Shown piece after piece: positions 29,873 through 38,106 of a DNA stretch of 39,256 bases. The notes below the pieces were generated by a model. It had not been told where the DNA came from and made no database searches. It was given only the letters and a program-made list of their open reading frames with translations. Source of the stretch: Actinomycetota bacterium. GTDB lineage: Bacteria > Actinomycetota > Acidimicrobiia > IMCC26256 > VFJJ01. Both the position numbers and the translations under genes were made by a program. The stretch spans positions 1 to 39,256 of the forward strand of contig VFJJ01000191.1 in assembly GCA_009886115.1 (NCBI GenBank), in the 5' to 3' direction. The stretch's first letter is position 1; the number at the start of each line of letters is the position of its first letter.

Positions 29873-31405
29873 ATGCAGCCTGGTGACTTCGTCGAGCTCA
29901 GGGGTCATGTGCCCGCGGTGATCATGGCCGAGAGCGGCGCGGTGGTGACCTACGCCGAGCTCGACGAGCGGTCGATGCGCTTGGCGCAGCTGTTGTACCA
30001 GCGCGGGCTGCGGCCGGGCGACCATCTGGCGATCCTGCTCGAGAACCATCCCCGGTACTTGGAGGTCTACTGGGCCGCCCAGCGTGCCGGCCTGTACACC
30101 ACGCCGATCAACTGGCACTTGAAGCCCGAGGAGGCGGCATACATCATCGAAGACTGCGGCGCTGCAGCCTTGGTCACGTCCGTCGCCATGGGCCCGGTGG
30201 TGGCCGGCCTCGGAGGTGCGCTCGACGGGGTCTCGATCCGCTTGGTGGTCGACGGCGAGATCGACGGTTTCGAGCGCTACGAGCAGGCCATCGCCGGCCA
30301 CCCGGCGCAGCCCCTCGCCCACGAGGTCGAGGGCAGCTTCATGTTCTATTCGTCGGGAACGACGGGACGGCCCAAGGGAATCAAGCCACCGCGCTCGAGC
30401 GAGCCGTACGGCTCAGGGGGCGGCATGATCATCGCGCTCATCCAGCATCTGTTCGGGTTCAGCTCCGAGACGGTGTATCTGTGCCCCGCCCCGCTCTATC
30501 ACGCAGCACCGCTCGGGTGGAGCACGGCGGCGCAGCGCCTCGGGGGGACGGTCGTGGTGATGGAACGCTTCGACCCCCGCCTGGCCCTCGAGCTCATTGA
30601 ACGCCACCGCGTGACCCACGCTCAGTTCGTGCCCACGCACTTCGTCCGGATGCTCAAGCTCACCGACGAGGAGCGCACGGCGTACGACCTGTCGAGCCTC
30701 GAGATGGCGGTGCACGCGGCCGCGCCGTGCCCCGTGGAGGTGAAGGATCGGATGATCGAGTGGTGGGGGCCGAGGATCCACGAGTACTACGCGGGCAGTG
30801 AGGGCAACGGGTTCTGCTCCATCGGCCCCGAGCAGTGGCTGGCCCACCGGGGTTCGGTCGGCCCGCCGATGATGGGCGCGCTCCACATCCTCGACGACGA
30901 CGGCCACGAGCTCCCGACGGGGGAGGCCGGACAGATCTGGTTCGAGAGCCCGACGGTGTTCGAGTACCACAACGACCCCGTCAAGACCGCCAAGGCCTTC
31001 AACGAGCACGGCTGGAGCTCGCTCGGCGATATCGGGTACCTCGACGGCGACGGGTATCTGTATCTCACCGACCGGGTGTCGCACATGATCATCTCGGGCG
31101 GGGTGAACATCTACCCGCAGGAGGTCGAGAACCTCCTGACCATGCACCCGGCCGTGGCCGACGTGGCCGTGATCGGGGTTCCCAACGCCGACATGGGCGA
31201 GGAGGTGAAGGCCGTCGTCATCCCGGTCGATCAGGAGCGAGCCGGTGACGAGCTCGCCGCCGAGCTCATCGCCTACTGCCGTGAGCGCATGGCCACCTAC
31301 AAGTGCCCGGCGACCGTCGATTTCGTCGCCGAGCTCCCACGACTGCCGACCGGAAAGCTCCTCAAGCGCGAACTCCGGAGCCGCTACTGGACCGGCCAGA
31401 CCTGA
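29873..31405 (+). CDS. AMP-forming acyl-CoA synthetase (fatty-acid/aryl-CoA ligase type)
   Basis: A 510-residue ANL-superfamily ligase that activates a carboxylic acid through an acyl-adenylate. The P-loop is YSSGTTGRPKG at 159-169; YYAGSEGNGF, YLTDRVSHMIISGGVNIYPQ and the C-terminal catalytic Lys495 in PTGKLLKREL follow. It resembles FadD-type acyl-CoA synthetases of actinobacteria that carry long or aromatic acids. AAGGAG lies 5 bases ahead of the ATG at 29873; the GTG directly upstream is too close to it. It probably shares a transcript with the WS/DGAT gene. The stop codon lies within the 10-bp tandem repeat. Confidence 0.92.
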   Translation: MQPGDFVELRGHVPAVIMAESGAVVTYAELDERSMRLAQLLYQRGLRPGDHLAILLENHPRYLEVYWAAQRAGLYTTPINWHLKPEEAAYIIEDCGAAALVTSVAMGPVVAGLGGALDGVSIRLVVDGEIDGFERYEQAIAGHPAQPLAHEVEGSFMFYSSGTTGRPKGIKPPRSSEPYGSGGGMIIALIQHLFGFSSETVYLCPAPLYHAAPLGWSTAAQRLGGTVVVMERFDPRLALELIERHRVTHAQFVPTHFVRMLKLTDEERTAYDLSSLEMAVHAAAPCPVEVKDRMIEWWGPRIHEYYAGSEGNGFCSIGPEQWLAHRGSVGPPMMGALHILDDDGHELPTGEAGQIWFESPTVFEYHNDPVKTAKAFNEHGWSSLGDIGYLDGDGYLYLTDRVSHMIISGGVNIYPQEVENLLTMHPAVADVAVIGVPNADMGEEVKAVVIPVDQERAGDELAAELIAYCRERMATYKCPATVDFVAELPRLPTGKLLKRELRSRYWTGQT

Positions 31406-31440
31406 CAAGACCTGACCAGACCTGACCGGACCTGACAAGA
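31401..31440. repeat. 10-bp tandem repeat, four units
   Basis: CCTGACAAGA, CCTGACCAGA, CCTGACCGGA and CCTGACAAGA are consecutive and begin inside the last codons of the ligase gene, whose TGA stop is part of the first unit. Every unit carries TGA, so the array supplies stop codons in more than one frame. Confidence 0.85.
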
Positions 31441-31458
31441 CCGCCCGGATCAGCGGTC
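31439..31458. terminator. Hairpin between convergent ligase and SDR genes
   Basis: GACCGC and GCGGTC flank CCGGATCA, directly after the 10-bp repeat and 14 bases before the end of the opposing SDR gene. Stem is short but GC-rich; no T-tract. Confidence 0.35.
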
Positions 31459-31471
31459 GCCCGCAGGGGCG

Positions 31472-32194
31472 TCAGATGAACTCCGCGAACTGGGCTTCGA
31501 CGGCCTTGTGATCGGCGGCGAGACCTCCGGCGACGCCGCTGGCCATGTCGCCGGGATAGGCGTCTTCGACCTCATCGCGCAACGCCGCCAGCAACGCCAC
31601 CGCCGCCTCGGCCGGAGACAGCTTGGGGATGGGCAGATGGGCGGTGAGGCGGGTGTCGACCGCGCCGGGCATGAACGCGCACACGAACGTGCCCTGGGAG
31701 CGCAACTGGGCCCGCAGCGCCTGCGTTACCGAGTACAGCGCGGCCTTCGATGCGCAGTAGGTGGCCATACCCGGATGGTTGATGCGGCTGAGGATCGAGA
31801 GCACGTTCACCATCGCCCCGCCGCCGTTGGCCCCCAGGATCGGGGCGAAGGCCCGGCTGACAGCGAGCGTGCCCAGGTAGTTCACCTCGATCTCGTGCCG
31901 TGCCCACTCGTCGTCGCTGGCACCCATCACGGGTGCGTTGTGGTTCACGCCAGCGTTGTTCACGAGCACGGTCACGTCGGGGCACCGAGCTGCGGCCGCG
32001 GCGATCGTCGCCGGTTCGGTGACGTCGAGATGGACGGGCACCACGTGCTCGGCGGCCAGGGCCACCTCGGCTCCGTCGACGCGGGTGGCCGCATAGACCT
32101 TGGCCGCGCCCGCGTCGACGAACGCACGTGTGGCCGCCTGGCCGATCGATCCGCCGGCGCCGGTGATCAGCACCACAGCTCCGTTGATGTCCAT
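31472..32194 (-). CDS. SDR family oxidoreductase
   Basis: A 240-residue short SDR. MDINGAVVLITGAGGSIGQA carries the TGxxxxxG site, then LDVTEPATI, VLVNNAGVNHNAP, catalytic Ser in VNVLSILSRIN, YCASK as YxxxK and FMPGAVDTRLT. The usual C-terminal VTGxxxxVDGG stretch is absent, and the protein ends in a helical tail (HKAVEAQFAEFI), as in non-FabG SDRs that act on lipids or aldehydes. The ATG at 32194 has GAGAGGAC upstream, in preference to the longer reading to 32362. It is convergent with the acyl-CoA ligase. Confidence 0.87.
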   Translation of the reverse strand: MDINGAVVLITGAGGSIGQAATRAFVDAGAAKVYAATRVDGAEVALAAEHVVPVHLDVTEPATIAAAAARCPDVTVLVNNAGVNHNAPVMGASDDEWARHEIEVNYLGTLAVSRAFAPILGANGGGAMVNVLSILSRINHPGMATYCASKAALYSVTQALRAQLRSQGTFVCAFMPGAVDTRLTAHLPIPKLSPAEAAVALLAALRDEVEDAYPGDMASGVAGGLAADHKAVEAQFAEFI

Positions 32195-32430
32195 GCTGTC
32201 CTCTCGTTCTCTCCTCGACACCGCTGCGCTCTTCGGTCGCCGACCGCACGACCGCTCAGGCGCTCCGGCCCTGCTGGCAGTATGACCCAGGCCCATCGGG
32301 GTCCCCTGAACCGCGAACTGGTCACCCGGCGACAGATGACCGCTGCATGCGCCTCGGAGCATTCCCGTAGACGTCGACCGCGTAGTGCATCGTTGCGCGC
32401 TTGTCCCGCCGGCACGACATCGGCCCGTGG

Positions 32431-32446
32431 CGTGCCAGACGGCACG
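32431..32446. terminator. Hairpin behind the dienelactone hydrolase-NTF2 gene
   Basis: CGTGCC and GGCACG flank AGAC, 8 bases beyond the stop of the minus-strand gene that ends at 32454. The block GGCACGAC occurs a second time at 32411-32418, so an alternative pairing exists. A transcription terminator for the hydrolase gene is the simplest reading. Confidence 0.4.
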
Positions 32447-32453
32447 ACTCCGA

Positions 32454-33695
32454 TCAGCCGACGGGCTTGCCCTCGCTCGACGACCAGGCGGCCATGAGCG
32501 TGTTCGACGGCAGGCTCTCGTCGACGAGCTTGCGGGCGGTCTCGATGCCGGCCACCGGGAGCCCCGTCGGATCGAGCACGCCGATCTGCACGAGCACCGA
32601 CGCCTGATCCCAGTAGATGTGCTCGTGGTAGAGCTTCTCGCCCCGGAAGTTCACGATGGCCACGAGCGGGATCTCGACGTAGCGCCCGGTGGGTGCCACG
32701 CCGGGGAGCATCCAGTCGATCTCACTGGTGTGGGTGAAGCAGAAGAGCATCTCGTCGACGAGGCTGGTGGCGCCGACCGTGCGCGACAACGGGATGAGCT
32801 TGGTGTCGGGCGGGTTCGCGTTCACGAAGTGCCACTGGTAGAAGCGCGCGAGCTGCTCGGCGCCCACCCCGCCCGTCATGGTGGGGATGTGGTTCACGTA
32901 GGGCTCGGCGACCATGGTGGCCATGGTGTCGGGGACGTTGCGGGTCGCGAACTCGTGGTAGCAGTGCTGATCCCACAGTGCGACGAGGTCGTATGTCGGG
33001 CCGAGGACGCGCCGGAACAACCCGATCGTGCGCTCGTAGGCGAGCGCAGCGGCCGCCTTGTCGAAATGCTCGCCTTCGTCGCGGGCGAAGGCGTGGTCAC
33101 AGCCGGGATAGGTGTGGAACGAGGCGTTGGTGCTGCCGGCGAAGGCCGCCTGCACGGCATCCCGGGCTTCCTGGGGCGCGAACGAGTCGTGCTCGGCGAA
33201 GTGGAACACGATCGGACAGGTGATCGAAGCCGCCTCGTCGACGTGCGCCTCGAGACCCACGCCGTAGTAGCTCACCGCACACTCGACGTCGGTCCGGGCC
33301 GCGGTGAGCATCGCCAACGTGCCGCCCAGGCAGTAGCCCACGCAGCCCACGCCGCCGGCCTGCCCGGGATCGGCCCGCACGGCGGCCACCGTGGCCGCGA
33401 TGTCGTCGATGCCCCGGTCGACGTCGAACGTTCCGAACAGGCCGAACGCCCGTTGCCACTCCTCGGGGCTGTACCCGAGGTCGATGCCGGGCTCGATGCG
33501 CCAGAAGAGGTCGGGCGCGTACACCACGTAGCCCTCCTCGGCGAGACGGTCGGCCGTACGGCGCACGTACTCGTTGACGCCGAAGATCTCCTGGGCCAGC
33601 ACGATCCCGGGCCCCGACCCGTGGGGGGGACGGGCCACGTAGGCCCGGAAGCTCCCCGAGCCGTCGGTCGCTGCGATCGTGACGCGCTCGCCCAT
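32454..33695 (-). CDS. Dienelactone hydrolase fused to a C-terminal NTF2/SnoaL-like domain
   Basis: A 413-residue two-domain protein. The N-terminal alpha/beta hydrolase of the dienelactone hydrolase family has the nucleophile Cys122 in GCVGYCLGG, preceded by IVLAQEIFGVN and APDLFWR, and a catalytic Asp/His pair in FHFAEHDSFAP and YPGCDHAFARD. From about residue 255 a second part (LVALWDQHCYHEFATRN, GRYVEIPLVAIVNFRGEKLY, HEHIYWDQASVLVQIGVLDP) resembles SnoaL-like or ester-cyclase NTF2 folds. Ring opening of a lactone followed by handling in the second domain is conceivable. GGGGGA lies ahead of the ATG at 33695. It shares its strand and a 147-base gap with the RAM-domain gene. Confidence 0.88.
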   Translation of the reverse strand: MGERVTIAATDGSGSFRAYVARPPHGSGPGIVLAQEIFGVNEYVRRTADRLAEEGYVVYAPDLFWRIEPGIDLGYSPEEWQRAFGLFGTFDVDRGIDDIAATVAAVRADPGQAGGVGCVGYCLGGTLAMLTAARTDVECAVSYYGVGLEAHVDEAASITCPIVFHFAEHDSFAPQEARDAVQAAFAGSTNASFHTYPGCDHAFARDEGEHFDKAAAALAYERTIGLFRRVLGPTYDLVALWDQHCYHEFATRNVPDTMATMVAEPYVNHIPTMTGGVGAEQLARFYQWHFVNANPPDTKLIPLSRTVGATSLVDEMLFCFTHTSEIDWMLPGVAPTGRYVEIPLVAIVNFRGEKLYHEHIYWDQASVLVQIGVLDPTGLPVAGIETARKLVDESLPSNTLMAAWSSSEGKPVG

Positions 33696-33842
33696 GTCAG
33701 TTCCCCCTGATCCGGCCCGTCGTCTGGTGGACCGGAGGGACTCTAACAACGGCGATCGGAGCGCCACCCGTCATGAGTGCACACGCGCCAGCACACCTGA
33801 CACCGACCCCGTTGTGGGCCCGATGGTTGCGCTGGCGCGAGT

Positions 33843-34103
33843 TCAGATGAGGTTGCGATCGGCGGTGGAGTAGGCCCGGTAGGCGATCGAGGTGCGGGTG
33901 GAGACGACGCCCTCGAGCGCGGCGAGCTTCTCGGTGACGACCGTGGCGATCGCCTGGTGGTCGCTCACCCCGAGCACGGCGATGAGGTCGGCCTCGCCGG
34001 TGGTGGAGTACACCTCGCGGACCCCGTCGATGTCGGCGATGGCAGCGCCCAGGCTGGCGACCGCCTTGGGCGCGGCATGGACGAACACGAAGGCTGTGAT
34101 CAC
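33843..34103 (-). CDS. Stand-alone RAM (Lrp/AsnC ligand-binding) domain protein
   Basis: An 86-residue protein starting at GTG 34103 (VITAFVFVHAAPKAV) that consists only of the effector-binding domain of Lrp/AsnC regulators; IDGVREVYSTTGEADLIAVL and KLAALEGVVSTRTSIAY match it. No helix-turn-helix is present. Such small proteins form decamers or bind amino acids and may modulate full-length Lrp-type regulators. It lies 67 bases behind the start of a ligase gene that is read on the same strand. Confidence 0.85.
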   Translation of the reverse strand: MITAFVFVHAAPKAVASLGAAIADIDGVREVYSTTGEADLIAVLGVSDHQAIATVVTEKLAALEGVVSTRTSIAYRAYSTADRNLI

Positions 34104-34170
34104 GCCACCCACAGTACCGGTCGTGGCGGTGCGGGCCGTGGGTGGCTCCACATGCGGAGCTCGCTCGTGA

Positions 34171-35793
34171 TCAAGCGTGCGGTGACGAGAACGTCGCGCG
34201 GAGGGCCTGCTTGTTGATCTTGCCCAGGTCGTTGCGGGGGATCGCCTCGACCAGCTCGAGCTGCTCGGGGATCTTCTGGGCGGCCATCCCCAGCTCGCGG
34301 CAGTGGCGGGCGATCTCGGCCAGGGTGAGCACCCGCTCGCCCGGAGCGGGAGCCACCACGGCGCAGCATCGCTCGCCGGTCTTCGGGTCGGGGACCCCGA
34401 TCACGGCGACGTCGGCGATGCCGGGATGGCTGCTGAGCGCGTTCTCGACCTCGAGCGCCGAGATGTTCTCGGCGTTGCGGATGATGATGTCCTTGATCCG
34501 GCCGGTGACGCGCACGTGGCCGGTGGGTTCGATCACCCCGAGGTCGCCGGTGCGGAACAGGCCCCGTTCGTCGAACGCCGCCACGTCGAGCGAGGCGTCG
34601 ACGTAGCCCTGGAAGAGCTGGGGCCCCCGCACTCGCAGCTCACCCTCGACGCCTGCCGGGCAATCGTGCCCGGCGGCGTCGACGACGTGGAGCTCGACGC
34701 CCGCGATCGCCGGACCCTCGGTGCGGGCCAGGAGGTCGTTGTCGTCGGTGGGGTCACAGCACGTGATGGCCGGGCACTCGGTGAGCCCCCACGACGACAT
34801 GGTGCCCAGGCCGCCCAGCTCGCGCCGCACGGCTTCGTGCAGCTCGGGGGAGCGGGGCGCTCCCCCGTTGGGCGCCACCTTGAAGCGGGGCCACAGACGC
34901 TCGGCGCCATGCGCGTGCTGAGCGGCGATGTACGCGTGGAACACGAGCACGTTGCCGACGATCACCGTCGCGTCGTGCTCAGCGGCGAGCGCCGGTGTGA
35001 GAACGGGATCGAACGCCTCCACCAGCACCTGCCGGAACCCCGTGGAGAGCTGGGCGGTGAGCATCATGATCCCGGCGATGTGCGCCGCCGGGATGGGCAC
35101 GACGAGCACGTCGGTGTCGTCGTACCAGCCCGTCGTGAGGTACGAACGGGCGCTGGCCATGGCCGAACGGTCGACGTGACGCACACCCTTGGGCTCGGCG
35201 GTCGTGCCCGAGGTGTAGAAGATCCACCGGGTCGGGTCGGGGCCGTCGCTCGGGCCACCTGTCTGCAGCGGACCGTGAGCGCCCGGTGGCGCCCGGAACG
35301 GCGCGAGCACCGCGGGATCGGCGGTGGGCAGTGACAGCCCGAACCGGGAGTCGTGGGAGGCGAGGGAGTCGTCGAGGACGAGGACCGCGCAGCCCACATC
35401 GTCGGACACGTCGCGGGCCAGCGCAGCATGGTCGAAGCCTCGGAACTCCGACGGGACGATGAAGAGCTCGCAGCGGGTCTGGCCCACGATGAACGAGACC
35501 TCGCGACGCCGCAGGATGGGCACGATCGGGTTCTGCACCGCCCCGAGCCGGGCCAGCGCGCCCATGGTCACGAAGGCCTCGATGGTCGTGGGGAGCTGCC
35601 AGCTCACCCGGGACCCCTCCCCGATGCCCATGCCGTGCAACGCTGCGGCGACGGCCTCGGCCGCTTCGCCGAACTCGCTGAATGTGAGCGAGCGGCCGCG
35701 GGCGTCGACGAGCATGACGACATCGGGGGTTGCGGCCACGCGCCGGAGGACGAGCTCCCACAGCGTGGGCGGGACTTCGAGCGCCGGGTTCAT
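34171..35793 (-). CDS. AMP-forming acyl-CoA synthetase
   Basis: A 540-residue ANL-superfamily ligase. The ATP loop is YTSGTTAEPKG; SSWGLTECPAITCC, FRTGDLGVIEP, GRIKDIIIRNAENISALEVE and the catalytic Lys525 in RNDLGKINKQ follow in the usual order. It is closer to cyclohexanecarboxylate-CoA or fadD-type ligases than to acetyl-CoA synthetase, a judgement from overall pattern only. GGAGGCC precedes the ATG at 35793. It is divergent from the SDR at 35955 and upstream of the RAM-domain gene; acid activation would feed the CoA pathway genes around it. Confidence 0.92.
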   Translation of the reverse strand: MNPALEVPPTLWELVLRRVAATPDVVMLVDARGRSLTFSEFGEAAEAVAAALHGMGIGEGSRVSWQLPTTIEAFVTMGALARLGAVQNPIVPILRRREVSFIVGQTRCELFIVPSEFRGFDHAALARDVSDDVGCAVLVLDDSLASHDSRFGLSLPTADPAVLAPFRAPPGAHGPLQTGGPSDGPDPTRWIFYTSGTTAEPKGVRHVDRSAMASARSYLTTGWYDDTDVLVVPIPAAHIAGIMMLTAQLSTGFRQVLVEAFDPVLTPALAAEHDATVIVGNVLVFHAYIAAQHAHGAERLWPRFKVAPNGGAPRSPELHEAVRRELGGLGTMSSWGLTECPAITCCDPTDDNDLLARTEGPAIAGVELHVVDAAGHDCPAGVEGELRVRGPQLFQGYVDASLDVAAFDERGLFRTGDLGVIEPTGHVRVTGRIKDIIIRNAENISALEVENALSSHPGIADVAVIGVPDPKTGERCCAVVAPAPGERVLTLAEIARHCRELGMAAQKIPEQLELVEAIPRNDLGKINKQALRATFSSPHA

Positions 35794-35954
35794 CGACAGG
35801 CCTCCGCTGGTGGTCGGTGGATTCGGTGGTATCGCCGGCTTCGAGGGGTGCTGGTGCGAACGGTTGCGAGAGTGCAAGGACCGAGCGCCCGGATCGCCTT
35901 GCGCAGCAATGGTCTCAGGTCCGAGCATAGGTGCCGATCCGAGCCTGGAGCCAG

Positions 35955-36692
35955 ATGGAAGACCACCGACGCGTCGCGCTCGTGACCGGCGCCAACAAGG
36001 GGATCGGCTATGAGGTCGCCTCCGCGCTCGGCCGTCTCGGATACGTCACGTTGCTGGGCGCTCGCGACCCTGAGCGGGGCCGGGGCGCCGTCGCGAAGCT
36101 CGTCGACGACGCGGGTGTCGACGCCCGGTTCGTACACCTCGACGTGACCGACCCCGACACCGTCGGGGCTGCCGCGACCGAGATCGACGACGAGTTCGGG
36201 CGGCTTGACGTGTTGGTGAGCAACGCTGCGATCAAGCTCGAGTTCCATCCGGCCCCACCCACGACGACCACGCTCGATCTCGTGCGTCAGACCTACGAGA
36301 CCAACGTCTTCGGGACGATCACGGTCCTCCAGGCCATGGTGCCACTGGTGCTGCGCTCGTCGGCCGGTCGGATCGTCATGGTCTCGAGCGGCCTGGGCTC
36401 GGCGGGGATGGCCGCCGATCCGGCCAGTCTCTACTCGCGCCATCCGATGCTCGGGTACAACACGTCCAAGGCCGCGGTGAACTCGATCTCGCTCCAGTTC
36501 GCCAACGAGCTGCGGACGACGCAGGTGAAGGTGAACGTCGTCGACCCCGGGTTCACGAGCACCGACATGACCGGCAATCAGGGCCGGCGGACCGCCGCCC
36601 GAGCCGCCGCCGTCGTCGTGAAGTACGCGACCCTGCCCGACGACGGGCCGACCGGCGGGTACTTCGACGAACGGGGCGCCGTCGCCTGGTGA
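35955..36692 (+). CDS. SDR family oxidoreductase (carbonyl reductase-like)
   Basis: A 245-residue SDR of the carbonyl-reductase-like branch. RVALVTGANKGIGYEVASAL is at the cofactor site, with LLGARDPERG, LDVLVSNAAIK, catalytic Ser in VMVSSGLGSAG, a long insertion before YNTSK (YxxxK), and VNVVDPGFTSTDMTGN near the end. The insertion and TGANKGIG are typical for menthol- and carbonyl-reductase relatives. I start it at the ATG at 35955, which follows CTGGAG; a GTG at 35931 is an alternative. The gene is divergent from the ligase at 35793. Confidence 0.87.
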   Translation: MEDHRRVALVTGANKGIGYEVASALGRLGYVTLLGARDPERGRGAVAKLVDDAGVDARFVHLDVTDPDTVGAAATEIDDEFGRLDVLVSNAAIKLEFHPAPPTTTTLDLVRQTYETNVFGTITVLQAMVPLVLRSSAGRIVMVSSGLGSAGMAADPASLYSRHPMLGYNTSKAAVNSISLQFANELRTTQVKVNVVDPGFTSTDMTGNQGRRTAARAAAVVVKYATLPDDGPTGGYFDERGAVAW

Positions 36693-36731
36693 GAGCCGTT
36701 TGCGATCAGCAGCCGCCCGAGAGCGCCTCGC

Positions 36732-36737
36732 TAATGT
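36732..36737 (+). promoter_or_regulatory. Possible -10 element (TAATGT) for the acyl-CoA dehydrogenase pair
   Basis: TAATGT matches TANNNT; with initiation about 7 bases later the leader would be near 77 bases, long for this window. A GTG 7 bases after the element is not in frame with the dehydrogenase. Confidence 0.3.
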
Positions 36738-36821
36738 GGCGAGGGTGTCGCAGCCCGACGCCGACGCCGCCGGGTCACGGGGAGCGAGGAACGGGTCCGT
36801 CCGGGGCCGAGGAGGACTCGC

Positions 36822-37991
36822 GTGGAGCTGCAGTTCACCAAGGCGGAGCAGGAGTTCCGCGACGAAGTGCGCACCTGGCTCTCGGAGCACGTCCCCCGAG
36901 AACGCCGCCCCCGAGACCTTCGGGCGGCCCGCGACTTCGACCTGGCCTGGCAGCGCACGCAATACGACGCCGGCTGGGCCGGGATCGCCTGGCCCGTCGA
37001 GTACGGCGGCCGGGGCCTGTCGCTCACCCAGCAGCTCATCTGGTTCGAGGAGTACGCCCGGACGGGCCTCGTCTCGATCGACTCGCGGTTTGTGGGTCTG
37101 GCCCACGCCGGGCCCACGCTCATCGCCAGGGCCACCCCCGAGCAGCAGGCGCAGCATCTGCCGCCGATCCTGCGCGGCGACGTCGTGTGGTGCCAGGGGT
37201 TCTCCGAGCCGGAGGCGGGGTCCGACCTGGCCTCGCTGCGCACCCGGGCGATCGTCGACGGCGACGACCTCGTCGTCACCGGCCAGAAGGTGTGGACGAG
37301 CTTCGCGCCCATCGCCGACTGGCAGGAGCTGCTCGTGCGCACCGACCCCGACGCCCCGAAGCACAAGGGGATCACCTGGGTCATCTGCGACATGCGTTCG
37401 CCGGGGATCGAGGTGCGGCCGTTGCGCACCATCCCGGGATCGGCCGAGTTCGCCGAGGTGTTCTACGACGAGGTTCGCATCCCGACGGCCAACGTCGTGG
37501 GGGCGGTCAACGACGGCTGGCGCGTCGCCATGTCGACCCTGTCGTTCGAGCGGGGGACGGCGTTCACGATCGACCAGGTGCAGCTGGCGATGACGGTCGA
37601 CCGGCTGATCGAGCTGGCCCGGCAGCGCAAGGGCTTCGACGGCAGGCCGCTGATCGCCGACGAGGCGATCGCCGGCGAGCTGGCCTTGGCCCGGGCCGAG
37701 GTGTCGGCGCTCCGGGCGATGACCTACGCCGGGGTCTCGCGCAACCTCACCAGCGCCGAGCCCGGCCCCGAGGGATCGATGTTCAAGCTGTTCTGGTCGG
37801 AGTTGGCCCAACGGGTCGACCGGCTGGCCATGGACGTCCTCGGTGCCGGCGGCCTTCGGCGACGTGACGAGTCGCCCGACGCTGAGTGGATCGAGCGCTA
37901 CCTCAGCTCGTACGCGAACTCCATCGGTGGGGGAACCTCGGAGATCCAGCGCAACATCATCGCCGAGCGGGTGCTCGGGCTACCCCGCTGA
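36822..37991 (+). CDS. Acyl-CoA dehydrogenase family protein, full length
   Basis: A 389-residue flavoprotein dehydrogenase starting at GTG 36822 behind GGAGGA. Landmarks are MELQFTKAEQEFRDEVRTWL, WCQGFSEPEAGSDLASLRTR at the flavin pocket, VTGQKVWTSFA, FYDEVRIPTANVVG and SIGGGTSEIQRNIIAERVLG at the C terminus. At the position of Glu376 of medium-chain dehydrogenase the sequence has Gly (GGGTS for YEGTS), so its base is probably elsewhere, as in other FadE groups. It oxidises an acyl-CoA to the 2-enoyl-CoA and passes electrons to ETF. It lies just ahead of a second, shorter dehydrogenase; pairs like this form heteromeric enzymes in steroid side-chain degradation (ChsE types). Confidence 0.92.
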   Translation: MELQFTKAEQEFRDEVRTWLSEHVPRERRPRDLRAARDFDLAWQRTQYDAGWAGIAWPVEYGGRGLSLTQQLIWFEEYARTGLVSIDSRFVGLAHAGPTLIARATPEQQAQHLPPILRGDVVWCQGFSEPEAGSDLASLRTRAIVDGDDLVVTGQKVWTSFAPIADWQELLVRTDPDAPKHKGITWVICDMRSPGIEVRPLRTIPGSAEFAEVFYDEVRIPTANVVGAVNDGWRVAMSTLSFERGTAFTIDQVQLAMTVDRLIELARQRKGFDGRPLIADEAIAGELALARAEVSALRAMTYAGVSRNLTSAEPGPEGSMFKLFWSELAQRVDRLAMDVLGAGGLRRRDESPDAEWIERYLSSYANSIGGGTSEIQRNIIAERVLGLPR

Positions 37992-38041
37992 ACCCCGCTG
38001 GCGCTCCGCCGGCACCCGCCTGCGCCCGCCGGCGCTCCGCC
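37981..38041. repeat. Degenerate 10-bp tandem repeat, about six units
   Basis: TACCCCGCTG, AACCCCGCTG, GCGCTCCGCC, GGCACCCGCC, TGCGCCCGCC and GGCGCTCCGCC form a degenerate 10-base series that begins within the last codons of the first dehydrogenase and fills the gap before the second. The first two and last four units differ, so two arrays may be joined. Confidence 0.6.
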
Positions 38042-38106
38042 TGCACGAGCGCCGCAGCTCCCGGTCGGTCCCCGCCAGCCGATCCGACCCGATCCCCGAG
38101 GACACC

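Noticed and set aside
32385-33710. Long open frame of about 440 codons on the plus strand
   Set aside because: It is the antisense shadow of the dienelactone hydrolase gene. Composition is typical of a GC-rich antisense frame and there is no recognisable domain.
33784-33839. Inverted repeat CGCGCCAGC / GCTGGCGCG as terminator of the RAM-domain gene
   Set aside because: The arms are 9 bases and perfect, but the loop is 38 bases, too long for a convincing terminator; kept only as a note.
36745-36821. Leaderless GTG start for the first acyl-CoA dehydrogenase
   Set aside because: The GTG lies 77 bases before the family start, so it is out of frame with the gene.
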